Assembly: GCA_028277765.1 (NCBI GenBank)
Contig: JANQFQ010000042.1
Location: 1-64,000, forward strand
Direction: 5' to 3'
DNA from: Desulfobacterales bacterium
Lineage (GTDB): Bacteria; Desulfobacterota; Desulfobacteria; Desulfobacterales; SURF-7
DNA length: 64,000 bases
The notes below the pieces were generated by a model. That model was not told the DNA's origin, searched no databases, and was given only the letters and a program-made list of their open reading frames with translations. Of this stretch, positions 26,983-35,393 are shown piece after piece. Numbering within the stretch: position 1 is the first letter of the stretch; each line of letters starts with the position of its first letter. The position numbers were made by a program, and so were the translations under genes.

Positions 26983-27052
26983 TCTTTTCTTCCTCCCTTA
27001 ATAAACCTCAATAACAATTTTACAGACTTAAAAGTATCTATATCAACAATAA

Positions 27053-27216
27053 AAATTCGAAACACGAATATCGAAATCCGAAACAAATTCAAAATCTCAA
27101 GGCTCAAATGTCCGAAACGTTTCTAGATGCTAGATCCTAGATACTGGATTGTTTTGAGCATTTGAATTTTGGTCATTTGATATTGTTTCGGATTTCGATA
27201 TTCGTGCTTCGAATTT
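27053..27216. repeat. Long palindrome of GCACGAATATCG family with a nested CTAGATACTGGAT tract
   Basis: Left arm 27053-27110 (CGAAACACGAATATCGAAAT... CAAATTCAAAATC) and right arm 27155-27216 are near-perfect inverses. The loop contains TCTAGATGCTAGATCCTAGA (27122-27149), a different repeat family, which looks inserted into the palindrome. Sits between the alcohol dehydrogenase and the activase genes. Confidence 0.78.
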
Positions 27217-27220
27217 GTTT

Positions 27221-28156
27221 TTAAATCCTCCCTGTCATCTTCTGCAAACCATACCCTTCAACAATCTTTTTAAGGTCCTTCAAATTATCCGTCGTCAATG
27301 TCTCTGTTCCATCAAGGAGGTAGTCCATACCGTATTGCTTATATTTTGAAACACCAAGCCTGTGATATGGCATTAACTCAATCTTCGTAAAGCCGAGTTC
27401 AGAAATATACCTTGCTGTTTTATCAATATTTTCAGCAGAATCATTGCATTGGGGGATGACGGGTATCCTGATGATCACATCCTGCGATTCTTTTATGGAA
27501 AGCACTTTTTTTAGATTATCCAAGATCAATTCATTTGAAACCCCTGTCAGCTTTTTGTGTGTTTCAGGATCCATATGCTTGAGATCCATCTGCAGCAGGT
27601 CAACGTGTTGTATCACGGCTTCAAAATGCTCCCATTTGGCATGGCCTGTGGTTTCAATGGCAGTATGAATGTATTCTTCTCCGGCTGCTTCAAGCAGCGC
27701 AGCGGCAAATCCGTACTGAGCAAGCGGTTCACCTCCGCCCACTGTCATACCGCCGCCAGACCGCCTGTAAAACGGCCTGTCTTTTTCGATCTCAGCCAGC
27801 ACTTCAGCCACACTCATTTCATGGCCAACCAGTTTCAGTGCGTCATGGACGCATGCCTCAGCACACTTACCGCAGGCATTACATTTATGCCTGTCAAGAT
27901 CCGGTTTGCCGGTTCCATTAAGGCTGATCGCTCCTTCCGGGCATGCCGACACACAAGAAGCGTCACAGGTATTATTCCCATCGCATCTGGCTTCAATAAA
28001 TCCAAGCTCCGGCCCGTGCTTCTGTGATTCGGGATTCGAACACCACAGGCACTTCAGAGGGCACCCCTTAAAAAAAACCAGTGTCCTGATTCCAGCACCA
28101 TCATGGATAGAATACCGCTGAATATTAAAAATTCGTCCTTTATTTTCATCACTCAT
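27221..28156 (-). CDS. Glycyl radical enzyme activase (radical SAM)
   Basis: 311 residues. Radical SAM motif CPLKCLWC near residue 32 inside the activase hallmark RYSIHDGAGIRTLVFFKGC, followed by an inserted two-cluster ferredoxin domain (CDGNNTC...CVSACPEGA and CNACGKCAEACVHDA) and the GGGEPLAQ loop. This two-cluster form activates the dehydratase/lyase type of glycyl radical enzymes by abstracting a hydrogen from their Gly. Its partner is the enzyme encoded upstream at 29857-32292, separated by the Gfo/Idh gene. Confidence 0.93.
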   Translation of the reverse strand: MSDENKGRIFNIQRYSIHDGAGIRTLVFFKGCPLKCLWCSNPESQKHGPELGFIEARCDGNNTCDASCVSACPEGAISLNGTGKPDLDRHKCNACGKCAEACVHDALKLVGHEMSVAEVLAEIEKDRPFYRRSGGGMTVGGGEPLAQYGFAAALLEAAGEEYIHTAIETTGHAKWEHFEAVIQHVDLLQMDLKHMDPETHKKLTGVSNELILDNLKKVLSIKESQDVIIRIPVIPQCNDSAENIDKTARYISELGFTKIELMPYHRLGVSKYKQYGMDYLLDGTETLTTDNLKDLKKIVEGYGLQKMTGRI

Positions 28157-28245
28157 AAATTTTTTATCCCTAAATATCGCTTTGCCTATTTCCTCATCTC
28201 TCTAAATTTTACTTACTTGTGACACGCAGAATTGTTGCGCCTTAA

Positions 28246-28300
28246 TCCTGGGCAGACACATAGGTCTGCCCCTACAATTCCCCTGCCCTCCATTGCTTTA
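28246..28300. repeat. Composite hairpin repeat split by an insertion
   Basis: GGGCAGAC-ACATAG-GTCTGCCC (28250-28271) followed by CCTACAATTCC and CCTGCCCTCCATTGCTTTA. The same composite is seen at 10509-10576, where it continues directly into AGCGACGGAGGG; here it is interrupted at 28300 by the MITE and resumes at 28484. Confidence 0.7.
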
Positions 28301-28483
28301 GAGGCTGTGTCATAATTCATTTTTTGCGAACTATCATGTTGGGTTTCGCTTCTATCCTTTTTTCGCGTATACACAATTTAGTAGGTTGGGTTACGTTTTT
28401 TAACCCAACAAAGCCATAACCGCTCAACCCAACCTACGATGTTGTTTCGTGCACAAGCACGATCTTAATTATGTCACAGCCTC
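28301..28483. mobile_element. MITE-like element with 17-bp terminal inverted repeats
   Basis: Begins GAGGCTGTGTCATAATT (28301-28317) and ends AATTATGTCACAGCCTC (28467-28483), 16 of 17 positions inverted-identical. A TTA is present on both sides (28298-28300 and 28484-28486), consistent with a target duplication. The uninterrupted target is visible at 10555-10576. No transposase is encoded in its 183 bp. Inside is another palindrome: TAGGTTGGGTTACG... and CAACCCAACCTA (28382-28437). Likely mobilised in trans by an unknown transposase. Confidence 0.75.
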
Positions 28484-28524
28484 TTAGCGACGGAAGGTCA
28501 ATTTCTAAATCCCCCAATCCCTTC

Positions 28525-29637
28525 TTAGTTCAATTCCACCCAGCAACGTTCCTCGGATGATTTCCTTACGGCATCAAGCACAGCTTGGCAGCGGGCCCCG
28601 TCCGCGAAAGAAGCATGAACCGGATCTGGCGGCACGTCACGGCCTAGGATCTGATCACGCATACTTTCAAACACCCTGGTGCAGGGACCGATATCAAATC
28701 CCGCAGCATGCAGACAGTCGTAAGCAGTCTGCATAAACTCCACCGGCGGTGGTGACGGCGGCAGGGTTTTAAGTTCTTCCGGGACATCCAGTGTTCGGGT
28801 ACCTGAGCTGTCCGCCACATTTACACTAATACCTTCAAGCCAGTCACCTTCAAACCAGAGGGTCCCCTTTGAACCTGTAATGCGGGTACCCATCAACATC
28901 GGGCCCCAGGAGCTGGCTGTACTCTGCATGATACCGTCACATCCGTTTTCTGTTCGAAAATGGATCGAATAGGAGTCGTCAGCGCTCCATTCACGATCAA
29001 CAACCAGACACAATGATGCACTCAGGCCAGAAATTTCACCAAGAGTAAACCGAACCTGGTCAATGATGTGTGATCCGTAAGCGCCAAGCCAGCCGCCCCC
29101 ATCTTCCTTAGAAGACCACCAGGCAGGGACCTCACTTTCAGGATCAGCCAGTACCGGCACATGCATCAAAAAAGTGGCCATACGCGGTTCACCGATAACA
29201 CCTTCTTTAATGGCTCTGGCTGCAAGCGCTTGCCATGTGTCAAATCGGAACTCCATACCCACAGCGTTAACCACACCGGCTTCTTCTGCTGCAGCTTGCA
29301 TTTTTTTCGCTTCTTCAAGATCACGGGCAAACGGTTTTTCACAATGGATATGTTTACCTGCCGCAATCGCCTCAAGAACAATTTCAGCATGCGTATGAGG
29401 CGGAGTAGCAACAGAAACCATATCCACACCCGGAAGGGCCAGCGCTTCAGCAAGAGAGGTGAGACCAAGGGGCACATCGCTCCGTTTAGCGCGATCTTTA
29501 GTTTTCTCAGGATCACGCCCCACAAGTGCGTGCACCTCAATACCCGCCAAACGCATGGCGCGAAGATGTGTAAGTACGCCAAAACCAGTACCCACAATTA
29601 CCGAACCCAACCCAGACGGTTCAATTTGTTCGTTCAT
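28525..29637 (-). CDS. Gfo/Idh/MocA-family dehydrogenase
   Basis: 370 residues from MNEQIEPSG, preceded by AGGAAAG; the frame is open 19 codons further. N-terminal Rossmann fold (GSVIVGTGFGVLTHLRAM), the family block CEKPFARDLEEAK near residue 100 with the catalytic Lys, and a C-terminal substrate domain with GGGWLGAYGSHIID. Members oxidise or isomerise sugars, inositols and related polyols with NAD(P). Located between the glycyl radical enzyme and its activase, so it probably acts on the same substrate series. Substrate unknown. Confidence 0.9.
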   Translation of the reverse strand: MNEQIEPSGLGSVIVGTGFGVLTHLRAMRLAGIEVHALVGRDPEKTKDRAKRSDVPLGLTSLAEALALPGVDMVSVATPPHTHAEIVLEAIAAGKHIHCEKPFARDLEEAKKMQAAAEEAGVVNAVGMEFRFDTWQALAARAIKEGVIGEPRMATFLMHVPVLADPESEVPAWWSSKEDGGGWLGAYGSHIIDQVRFTLGEISGLSASLCLVVDREWSADDSYSIHFRTENGCDGIMQSTASSWGPMLMGTRITGSKGTLWFEGDWLEGISVNVADSSGTRTLDVPEELKTLPPSPPPVEFMQTAYDCLHAAGFDIGPCTRVFESMRDQILGRDVPPDPVHASFADGARCQAVLDAVRKSSEERCWVELN

Positions 29638-29720
29638 TTTAATCTTTCCTTTTTTAGATAGTAAATATAAAGACTGAAAAAAAATCTGTTTCACACAGAT
29701 TCATCAATTAATTTGTCTGT

Positions 29721-29787
29721 TTTGAAAATTTGAATTTTGGTCATTTAATATTGTTTCGTATTTCGTGCTTCGTGCTTCGGATTTTAT
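29721..29787 (+). repeat. Single right arm of GCACGAATATCG family
   Basis: GAATTTTGGTCATTTAATAT then GTTTCGTATTTCGTGCTTCG, matching the right arm of the palindrome at 27155-27216, without a left arm nearby. Between the Gfo/Idh and glycyl radical enzyme genes. Confidence 0.65.
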
Positions 29788-29856
29788 TAATCAAACGGTA
29801 GTTTAGCGCTCCACGCCAAACACAATGATCGGGCTTTAACTGTAAGAAGCAACTAA

Positions 29857-32292
29857 CTATACCGCATGTTCTGTCCTGCTGATGATATCATCTTGAACCG
29901 ATTTCTCCAGTTCAGTAAAAAAGGCGCTATAGCCGACAACACGGACCACAAGGTCTTGATAATCATCCGGATACAACTGCGCCTGTTTTAAGGTCTCAGC
30001 ATCCACCACGTTAAACTGAATTTCCCATCCGCCAAGATCAAAGTAGGTTCTGATCAAATCCGCCCATTTCATCATTCCTGCTTTTGTCTCCAGCGGTCCG
30101 GGATGCATTTTCATGTTGAATATCGTTCCCTGCACAAAGTTGATATGCTCAATAGTAGCCACAGACTTGATGGAAGCTGTCGGCCCGCTTACATCCGTAC
30201 TCTGCGCAGGAGAAACGCTGTCAGAAAGGGGTTCTCCTGTCTTCCGGCCGTCCGGTGTGGCGCCGCAAAGCATGCCCAGAATAACATGCGTGGAGACCGG
30301 GGCTATCGTCACCTCATAGCCACCGCCCTGTTTGGTTCTAAAACGTTCCTGTTCTTTTACAATGATATTCAAATAATCTTTTGTAAGGTTATCCACATAT
30401 GGATCATCATTACCGTATTTAGGTGATTTAAGACACATCTGGTGGATTTCCGGGCCGGTAGGGCTTGTGGTGTCATCTTCAAAATTTGTTTCAAGCGCGT
30501 GCTTCAGCTGGGCCATTGTGATGACTTGATCATCAAAGACAAGCTTTTTGATCGCCGCAAGGGAATTCCCCATGGTGGCGATGCCCACATAACAGACATT
30601 CACGACACCGTTTCCATAAATAGCGCCGCCATCATAATAGCTCTTACCCCTATCAATGCAGTCCATTGTCAGCGAAGAGAGATACGGGCACGGCCGATAC
30701 TGGGTGTGACCTTCCACAAGCGGGAGCACCTGCTTAAACATAACATCTATAAGAATCTTCGCACGTTCCGTATAAGCCTGCATCATGTCTTCAAAAGTTT
30801 CCCACTGCAGCATATCTCCGGCACCTTCAGTCATCTTCTCACCGGTAACCGGATGAAGCCCTCCCATCATCAATTCAAACAGCCTTGCAAAGCTTAAAGC
30901 ATGATAAGGGATGCCTTCGGTCCCTTTACCCGCAAACGAGACTTCTGAACAGCCGATAACACTGTAATCATAAGCATCCTCTTTGGTTATATCTTTAACA
31001 TTAGCCAGCTGGCTGGGGATGATCACGTCATCATTAAACAGAGCGGGATTCCCACCACCATGGTTTTTTATCGCCTCACAGCATTTCATGAAAAACTTTT
31101 CAGGCGTCCGTTTGTGTATGCGAGCAGACACAGTCGGCTCAGCCATCTGAAGATTTGTTGACACATCGAGTATGAGATAGGACAGCTCATTAGTGGCATC
31201 ATAACCGTCCGACGTCTGCCCGCTGATGGGAACTTGTACCCAGAAAGGATACCCGTAATGGACAGTTGTAAAAATTTCAGAAGCAGCGCGGTTTGACTCC
31301 GCCAGTTTCATAAACAGGCATTCCATAAGTTCCAATGCATTATCTCTTGTGATGACACCTTGGTTTATGTCTTTTTCGTAGAATGGGAAACAATACTGGT
31401 CAACCCTTCCAGGACCGACAGAAACACCATTGGTTTCAATCTGTATCGAGGCCATGATGAACGCAATAACCTGTAGCGCTTCCCTGAAATTCTGTGCTGG
31501 TTCTGCTGGCACGCGTTCACAAATATTTGCGATCTCTTCAAGTTCAGATTTTCTTTTTTCATCCTGCTCAACAGCAGCTTTCTCACGCGCAAAATCGGCG
31601 AACCTGTTTGCCCACTTAATTACCGCCTTGTCCGCAATGATGACTGCTTTGAGAAAAGGCACTTTTTCAAAATCGCTGGGATCAGCAAGATCCAGGCTGT
31701 TCAGATGAGTTTCTGCCTGTTCAATCAGCCCATTCAGCCCTTTTGAAATCACGCCAGCAATATCAGGTGCAATATGACCAATCCCCCCCTGCTTTCCCAT
31801 GTCAATATTGATAATGGATGTTGCTTCTGCCTGTTTGACCACATCAGGGGTAATGGCATCAACAATGGCCATAAGATTTTTCCCTGGCCAGTATTCAAGA
31901 CTCTCTTTTAACATCCCCCTGTCTTCTTCACTCAGCGTCCATGGATCACCCGCCCGATTTGAAATTGTGTCGAGTTCAGGCACGATCCAGGTTTCATCGT
32001 ATTCCGGAAAAAGGAAGACACCTTTGAGCCTGGATGCAATATTCGATACAATGAGTTCATTCTCCTGGATCCATATCGGCATTTCACTCAGTACTTTATC
32101 AAAAGCGATCGCCTGCCTAAGCACCGGCGGCATCGCCTCTGTCGCTTTATATGATTCTGTGACCAGGGCGCTTCGGTCACCGCAAAGGCTCGGCTTTTGC
32201 GTCATGTAGGCCTGCCGCAATTGCTGTGTTCTTTGTGTACTCGGGTTAGCATGCCGTATATACCCTTTATCAACCTTTGCGTCATCGTTCAT
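29857..32292 (-). CDS. Glycyl radical enzyme, dehydratase/lyase type, substrate unassigned
   Basis: 811 residues from ATG 32292, which has AAAGGAGGA just upstream. The C-terminal glycyl radical loop RVVGYSAFF places the radical at Gly787. The thiyl cysteine is Cys448 in IGCSEVSFAGKG, followed by Glu450 as in the CxE of glycerol/diol/hydroxyproline dehydratases and choline lyase. However, the usual GCVEP is here GCSEVS, so it does not match the common named subfamilies I can recall. A PFL_like block MGKQGGIGHIAPDIAGV is near residue 175. It is made oxygen-sensitive and active by the activase gene two positions downstream. Substrate is likely a hydroxylated small molecule; this is an inference from the flanking dehydrogenases. 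Confidence 0.9.
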   Translation of the reverse strand: MNDDAKVDKGYIRHANPSTQRTQQLRQAYMTQKPSLCGDRSALVTESYKATEAMPPVLRQAIAFDKVLSEMPIWIQENELIVSNIASRLKGVFLFPEYDETWIVPELDTISNRAGDPWTLSEEDRGMLKESLEYWPGKNLMAIVDAITPDVVKQAEATSIINIDMGKQGGIGHIAPDIAGVISKGLNGLIEQAETHLNSLDLADPSDFEKVPFLKAVIIADKAVIKWANRFADFAREKAAVEQDEKRKSELEEIANICERVPAEPAQNFREALQVIAFIMASIQIETNGVSVGPGRVDQYCFPFYEKDINQGVITRDNALELMECLFMKLAESNRAASEIFTTVHYGYPFWVQVPISGQTSDGYDATNELSYLILDVSTNLQMAEPTVSARIHKRTPEKFFMKCCEAIKNHGGGNPALFNDDVIIPSQLANVKDITKEDAYDYSVIGCSEVSFAGKGTEGIPYHALSFARLFELMMGGLHPVTGEKMTEGAGDMLQWETFEDMMQAYTERAKILIDVMFKQVLPLVEGHTQYRPCPYLSSLTMDCIDRGKSYYDGGAIYGNGVVNVCYVGIATMGNSLAAIKKLVFDDQVITMAQLKHALETNFEDDTTSPTGPEIHQMCLKSPKYGNDDPYVDNLTKDYLNIIVKEQERFRTKQGGGYEVTIAPVSTHVILGMLCGATPDGRKTGEPLSDSVSPAQSTDVSGPTASIKSVATIEHINFVQGTIFNMKMHPGPLETKAGMMKWADLIRTYFDLGGWEIQFNVVDAETLKQAQLYPDDYQDLVVRVVGYSAFFTELEKSVQDDIISRTEHAV

Positions 32293-32495
32293 GGCCTGGT
32301 CCTCCTTTATTATGCTATCTGTTTGTATTTCCAAACAAGATTGATCTATTTTAAAAAAAGATTATATTCATTTAATTTCATATAGTTATAATTGCCTCCA
32401 GCTGAATTGCCGATAATAAATCCATATCATCGTCACATGATAGTTTTTATTATAATATAAAATGATTTACAAACAAGGTGCTATTGTGGTAGAGG

Positions 32496-32520
32496 TATAG
32501 TATATAAAAAACATACTATA
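32496..32520. promoter_or_regulatory. Candidate operator between divergent regulator and glycyl radical genes
   Basis: Inverted repeat TATAGTATAT-AAAAA-ACATACTATA (9 of 10 paired). It lies in the 294-bp divergent region, 91 bp before the PAS-LuxR start and 204 bp before the glycyl radical enzyme start. Size and position fit a dimeric regulator site; binding by the adjacent LuxR-type protein is a guess. Confidence 0.45.
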
Positions 32521-32586
32521 AAAAATCCACTTTTTGAGTTTTTACCAGGATTCATAACAATTTACAAACGTTGAGAGAGAGTAAAA

Positions 32587-33432
32587 ATGAAAACCAGAAA
32601 AAAAAACAGTGTTCCAGATGGGACCTCCCTTAAATATAAAAAAATGGTTAAACATTCAATTCAAGGTATCGTCATTATTCAGGAAGACCGCATTGTATTT
32701 GCCAACCTTTCATTCGCAAAAATAACAGGCTATAGTGTGGATGAACTGTTATCACTATCTCCAAAAGAAGTTAGGGGACTTGTTCATCCAGATGACCAGG
32801 CAATTGCCTGGGAACAATACCGCAAACGTATGGTAGGAGAAAAAGTGCCTAAGGTACATATATTCCGTACCATCAGAAAAGACGGTACAGACTGCTGGGC
32901 TGAAGCACACTCAACACGTATTGAATATGATGGAAAACCAGCCAATCTTGCCACCTTCATTGATATTACGGAACGCAAAAAAGCTGAAGACTTGCTGAAA
33001 GAAAAAACGCTCGATCTTCAGGAGACGAACTCAGCCTTAAATGTTTTACTGAAACAACGGGACCGGGACAAAATCGATATGGAGGAAAAACTGCTTTTAA
33101 ACATCAAAGAAACTGTGTTTCCCTATTTAGAAAAACTGAAAAAAAGCAAGCTCGATCATCAACAGAAAAATTATGTAAATATTATCGAGTATAACCTGAA
33201 TGATATGGCCTCCCCCCTGATCCGCAGCCTTTCATCCCGTTTTCTCGGATTAACACCTGCTGAAATGCAGGTGGCAAACCTCACAAAACAGGGAAAAACC
33301 ATGAAAGAGATCGCCCAAATGCTGAACCTCTCACCCGGAACAATAAAAACACACAGGATACATATCAGGGAGAAGATCGGGATAAAGAAAAAAAAGGTGA
33401 ACTTGAGGACGTACCTTTTATCGCTCCAGTAG
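32587..33432 (+). CDS. PAS domain LuxR-type transcription regulator
   Basis: 281 residues. A PAS domain (about residues 18-135: IVIIQEDRIVFANLSFAKIT, ITERKKAEDLL at its end) is joined by a coiled coil (about 136-190) to a C-terminal LuxR HTH (LTPAEMQVANLTKQGKTMKE, IAQMLNLSPGTIKTHRIHIR). No phospho-receiver domain, so it probably senses a ligand or redox state directly via PAS. Divergently transcribed from the glycyl radical operon, which is the usual place for its regulator. GAGAGAG precedes the ATG. Confidence 0.9.
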   Translation: MKTRKKNSVPDGTSLKYKKMVKHSIQGIVIIQEDRIVFANLSFAKITGYSVDELLSLSPKEVRGLVHPDDQAIAWEQYRKRMVGEKVPKVHIFRTIRKDGTDCWAEAHSTRIEYDGKPANLATFIDITERKKAEDLLKEKTLDLQETNSALNVLLKQRDRDKIDMEEKLLLNIKETVFPYLEKLKKSKLDHQQKNYVNIIEYNLNDMASPLIRSLSSRFLGLTPAEMQVANLTKQGKTMKEIAQMLNLSPGTIKTHRIHIREKIGIKKKKVNLRTYLLSLQ

Positions 33433-33471
33433 GACAGTTCAGATCACTTCTTAGCTCAGGCTGCCTGATAA

Positions 33472-33510
33472 AAATCCGAAGCACGAATATCGAAATACAT
33501 GAAACATAAT
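33472..33510 (+). repeat. Single left arm of GCACGAATATCG family
   Basis: ATCCGAAGCACGAATATCGA and following bases, directly after the LuxR-type gene. Together with the right arm at 35299-35366 it brackets the FAD dehydrogenase gene as an inverted pair about 1.9 kb apart. Confidence 0.65.
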
Positions 33511-33546
33511 TCGATTTTATACTTATCAGTTATACTATATGTCTTA

Positions 33547-35202
33547 TTAGGTCTCCTCAATAGCATGATGCGCTGCGATCCATCCCCAGGCTATGCCACG
33601 CGTGTTTGACACACCGCTCTGATATCCTGACCCAACATCAATAAGGGCAGCGGAGTTTCCAGCTGCATACAATCCCTTAATCGGTGTTCCCCGAACATGC
33701 ATGACTTGGGCATTGGTGTTTATTTTCAGGCCTGCAGCGTTTATCCCCACGTTTGTTGGTTTCAGTTCAATACCGTAAAAGGGCTGTTTTTCTATCTTCC
33801 CCATGTTGGGATTGGGATAGGTCCTGTCTGAATGCATTGCCCTTGCCCACGGGTATTCTCCCCGGTCAAAATCAAGATCCTTCCCTTCATCAACCAGCTG
33901 GTTATACCGCTCAACCGTACTTTCCAGGTTTTCCGCATTGATTCCGAGTTTTTCAGCCAGAGCCTTGAGGGAATCCGCCCTGGGTACCAGTTTTTCAGGA
34001 ATATCGTCGCCTGGCATATAGGTCCCGAATGGGTATCTTTCACAAAAGTTGCTGTCAAATATCAGATATGGCGGGTAATTCTGTAGCGTATTATTTCGAC
34101 CGTCATACATCATGACTCTTGGCGCGTAGTCCTTGTAAAATGTCTCATCACAAAACCGTTTGCCCTCTTTGTTGACCCAGATAGCATGGGGATTTGCCCC
34201 TTCATATGAGGCGCGCCACAAGGGTTTATTGTCATGTTCTTCACCAGGAATATGGTATCCGAAAAAAAGGCCTAGGTTGCTTGGCGGAACACCGGCAATA
34301 GCAGCACCGAGCTCTCCGCCAAGAATCAGGTTGTCACCTGTCACATGGGGAGGACACAATGACTTCCACTCCTTAAGGTCCTCATAATACTGGGCCATCT
34401 CCTCGTTCAGGTCATAGCCGCCCATGGCAAGGAGCACACCGCTTTTAGCGCGTACAAAAAAATCCTTCCCTTCCTTTTCCGCCCGCACACCGATCACCGC
34501 GCCATCTTCTGCGATAAGCTCGCATACCGGTGTATTGACAAACGCGGGTATATTGCGGTCGACCATGGCCGCCTTGATCATAAAGCCCATTACTCCCGGT
34601 CCGAAACCACGCATATCTTCAGCAGCATTTTTGGCGATCTGTTCAAAATCCCACTGGCCCACGGCACATAATCCGCCCCATGCGGCCATATCATTAAATG
34701 TATATCCAGGCATAAAGATCGGTGCCAGGTATGATTTGTCCTGCCATTCCCCCAATTCAGAACCCCTGAAAAGGACTGTCTCCATATACCTCCCCTCAGG
34801 TACTGTACCAGGAGCGTGCGGATAGTAATAATCCGGAAAATCTTTCATAATACTCCATTGCACACCACACTCCTTGTCAAGGTAAAAAACCGCCTCATGC
34901 GCGGCTTCCAGCATCCTGTCAAGGAGTTCAGGCTCATTATATCCAGCAGCAAGCCAATCAAAATACGCCCGGCCAGCTTCATTTGAATCCGAAATCCCTG
35001 CTTCCTGCATTTTATGGTTGTTTGGCAGAAAAACATTACCCCCGGAATAAGCTGATACACCGCCAAGTTTTGGCGCTTTTTCCAGCACAACAGCGGTTTT
35101 ACCAAGCTTGTGGGTTGCTATAGCTGCAGTTATTCCTCCCAGACCCGAACCTGCAGCAACCATGTCAACTTCCATATCCCATTTAATTCTATTTAATCCC
35201 AT
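33547..35202 (-). CDS. FAD-binding dehydrogenase, fumarate-reductase/ketosteroid-dehydrogenase type
   Basis: 551 residues. FAD-binding N-terminus MVAAGSGLGGITAAIATHKL with a Glu 28 residues on (VVLEKAPKLGG), a GG doublet for the pyrophosphate, and the C-terminal FAD motif LYAAGNSAALIDVGSGYQSG. This is the FAD_binding_2 family (soluble fumarate reductase, KstD, aspartate oxidase); members move hydride to or from an activated C=C. Reduction of an enoate formed by the glycyl radical branch is attractive but unproven. AAAGGGG precedes the ATG. No haem domain or signal peptide. Confidence 0.88.
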   Translation of the reverse strand: MGLNRIKWDMEVDMVAAGSGLGGITAAIATHKLGKTAVVLEKAPKLGGVSAYSGGNVFLPNNHKMQEAGISDSNEAGRAYFDWLAAGYNEPELLDRMLEAAHEAVFYLDKECGVQWSIMKDFPDYYYPHAPGTVPEGRYMETVLFRGSELGEWQDKSYLAPIFMPGYTFNDMAAWGGLCAVGQWDFEQIAKNAAEDMRGFGPGVMGFMIKAAMVDRNIPAFVNTPVCELIAEDGAVIGVRAEKEGKDFFVRAKSGVLLAMGGYDLNEEMAQYYEDLKEWKSLCPPHVTGDNLILGGELGAAIAGVPPSNLGLFFGYHIPGEEHDNKPLWRASYEGANPHAIWVNKEGKRFCDETFYKDYAPRVMMYDGRNNTLQNYPPYLIFDSNFCERYPFGTYMPGDDIPEKLVPRADSLKALAEKLGINAENLESTVERYNQLVDEGKDLDFDRGEYPWARAMHSDRTYPNPNMGKIEKQPFYGIELKPTNVGINAAGLKINTNAQVMHVRGTPIKGLYAAGNSAALIDVGSGYQSGVSNTRGIAWGWIAAHHAIEET

Positions 35203-35298
35203 TATTACCCCTTTATTCCTTGTAATTAAAAAAAATATTAGCTGTATGATAGTCTAATTAAACATTAAGGACGTTAATGCAATTCCTTTAGCTATTAT

Positions 35299-35366
35299 TG
35301 TTTTGAACATTTGACAATTCGAATTTTGAATTTGTTTCGTGCTTCGATATTCGGGTTTCGGATTTA
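35299..35366 (+). repeat. Single right arm of GCACGAATATCG family
   Basis: TTTTGAACATTTGACAATTC through GTTTCGTGCTTCGATATTCG and GGTTTCGGAT, the inverse of the arm at 33472. Located just upstream of the FAD dehydrogenase gene. Confidence 0.65.
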
Positions 35367-35393
35367 ATTCTTATCGGTCATTTCCTATCAAAT

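Noticed and set aside
32400-32420. Sigma-28 promoter (GCCGATAA) near the LuxR-type gene
   Set aside because: The -10-like word is present but no TAAA box at the needed distance, and the flanking genes are not flagellar.
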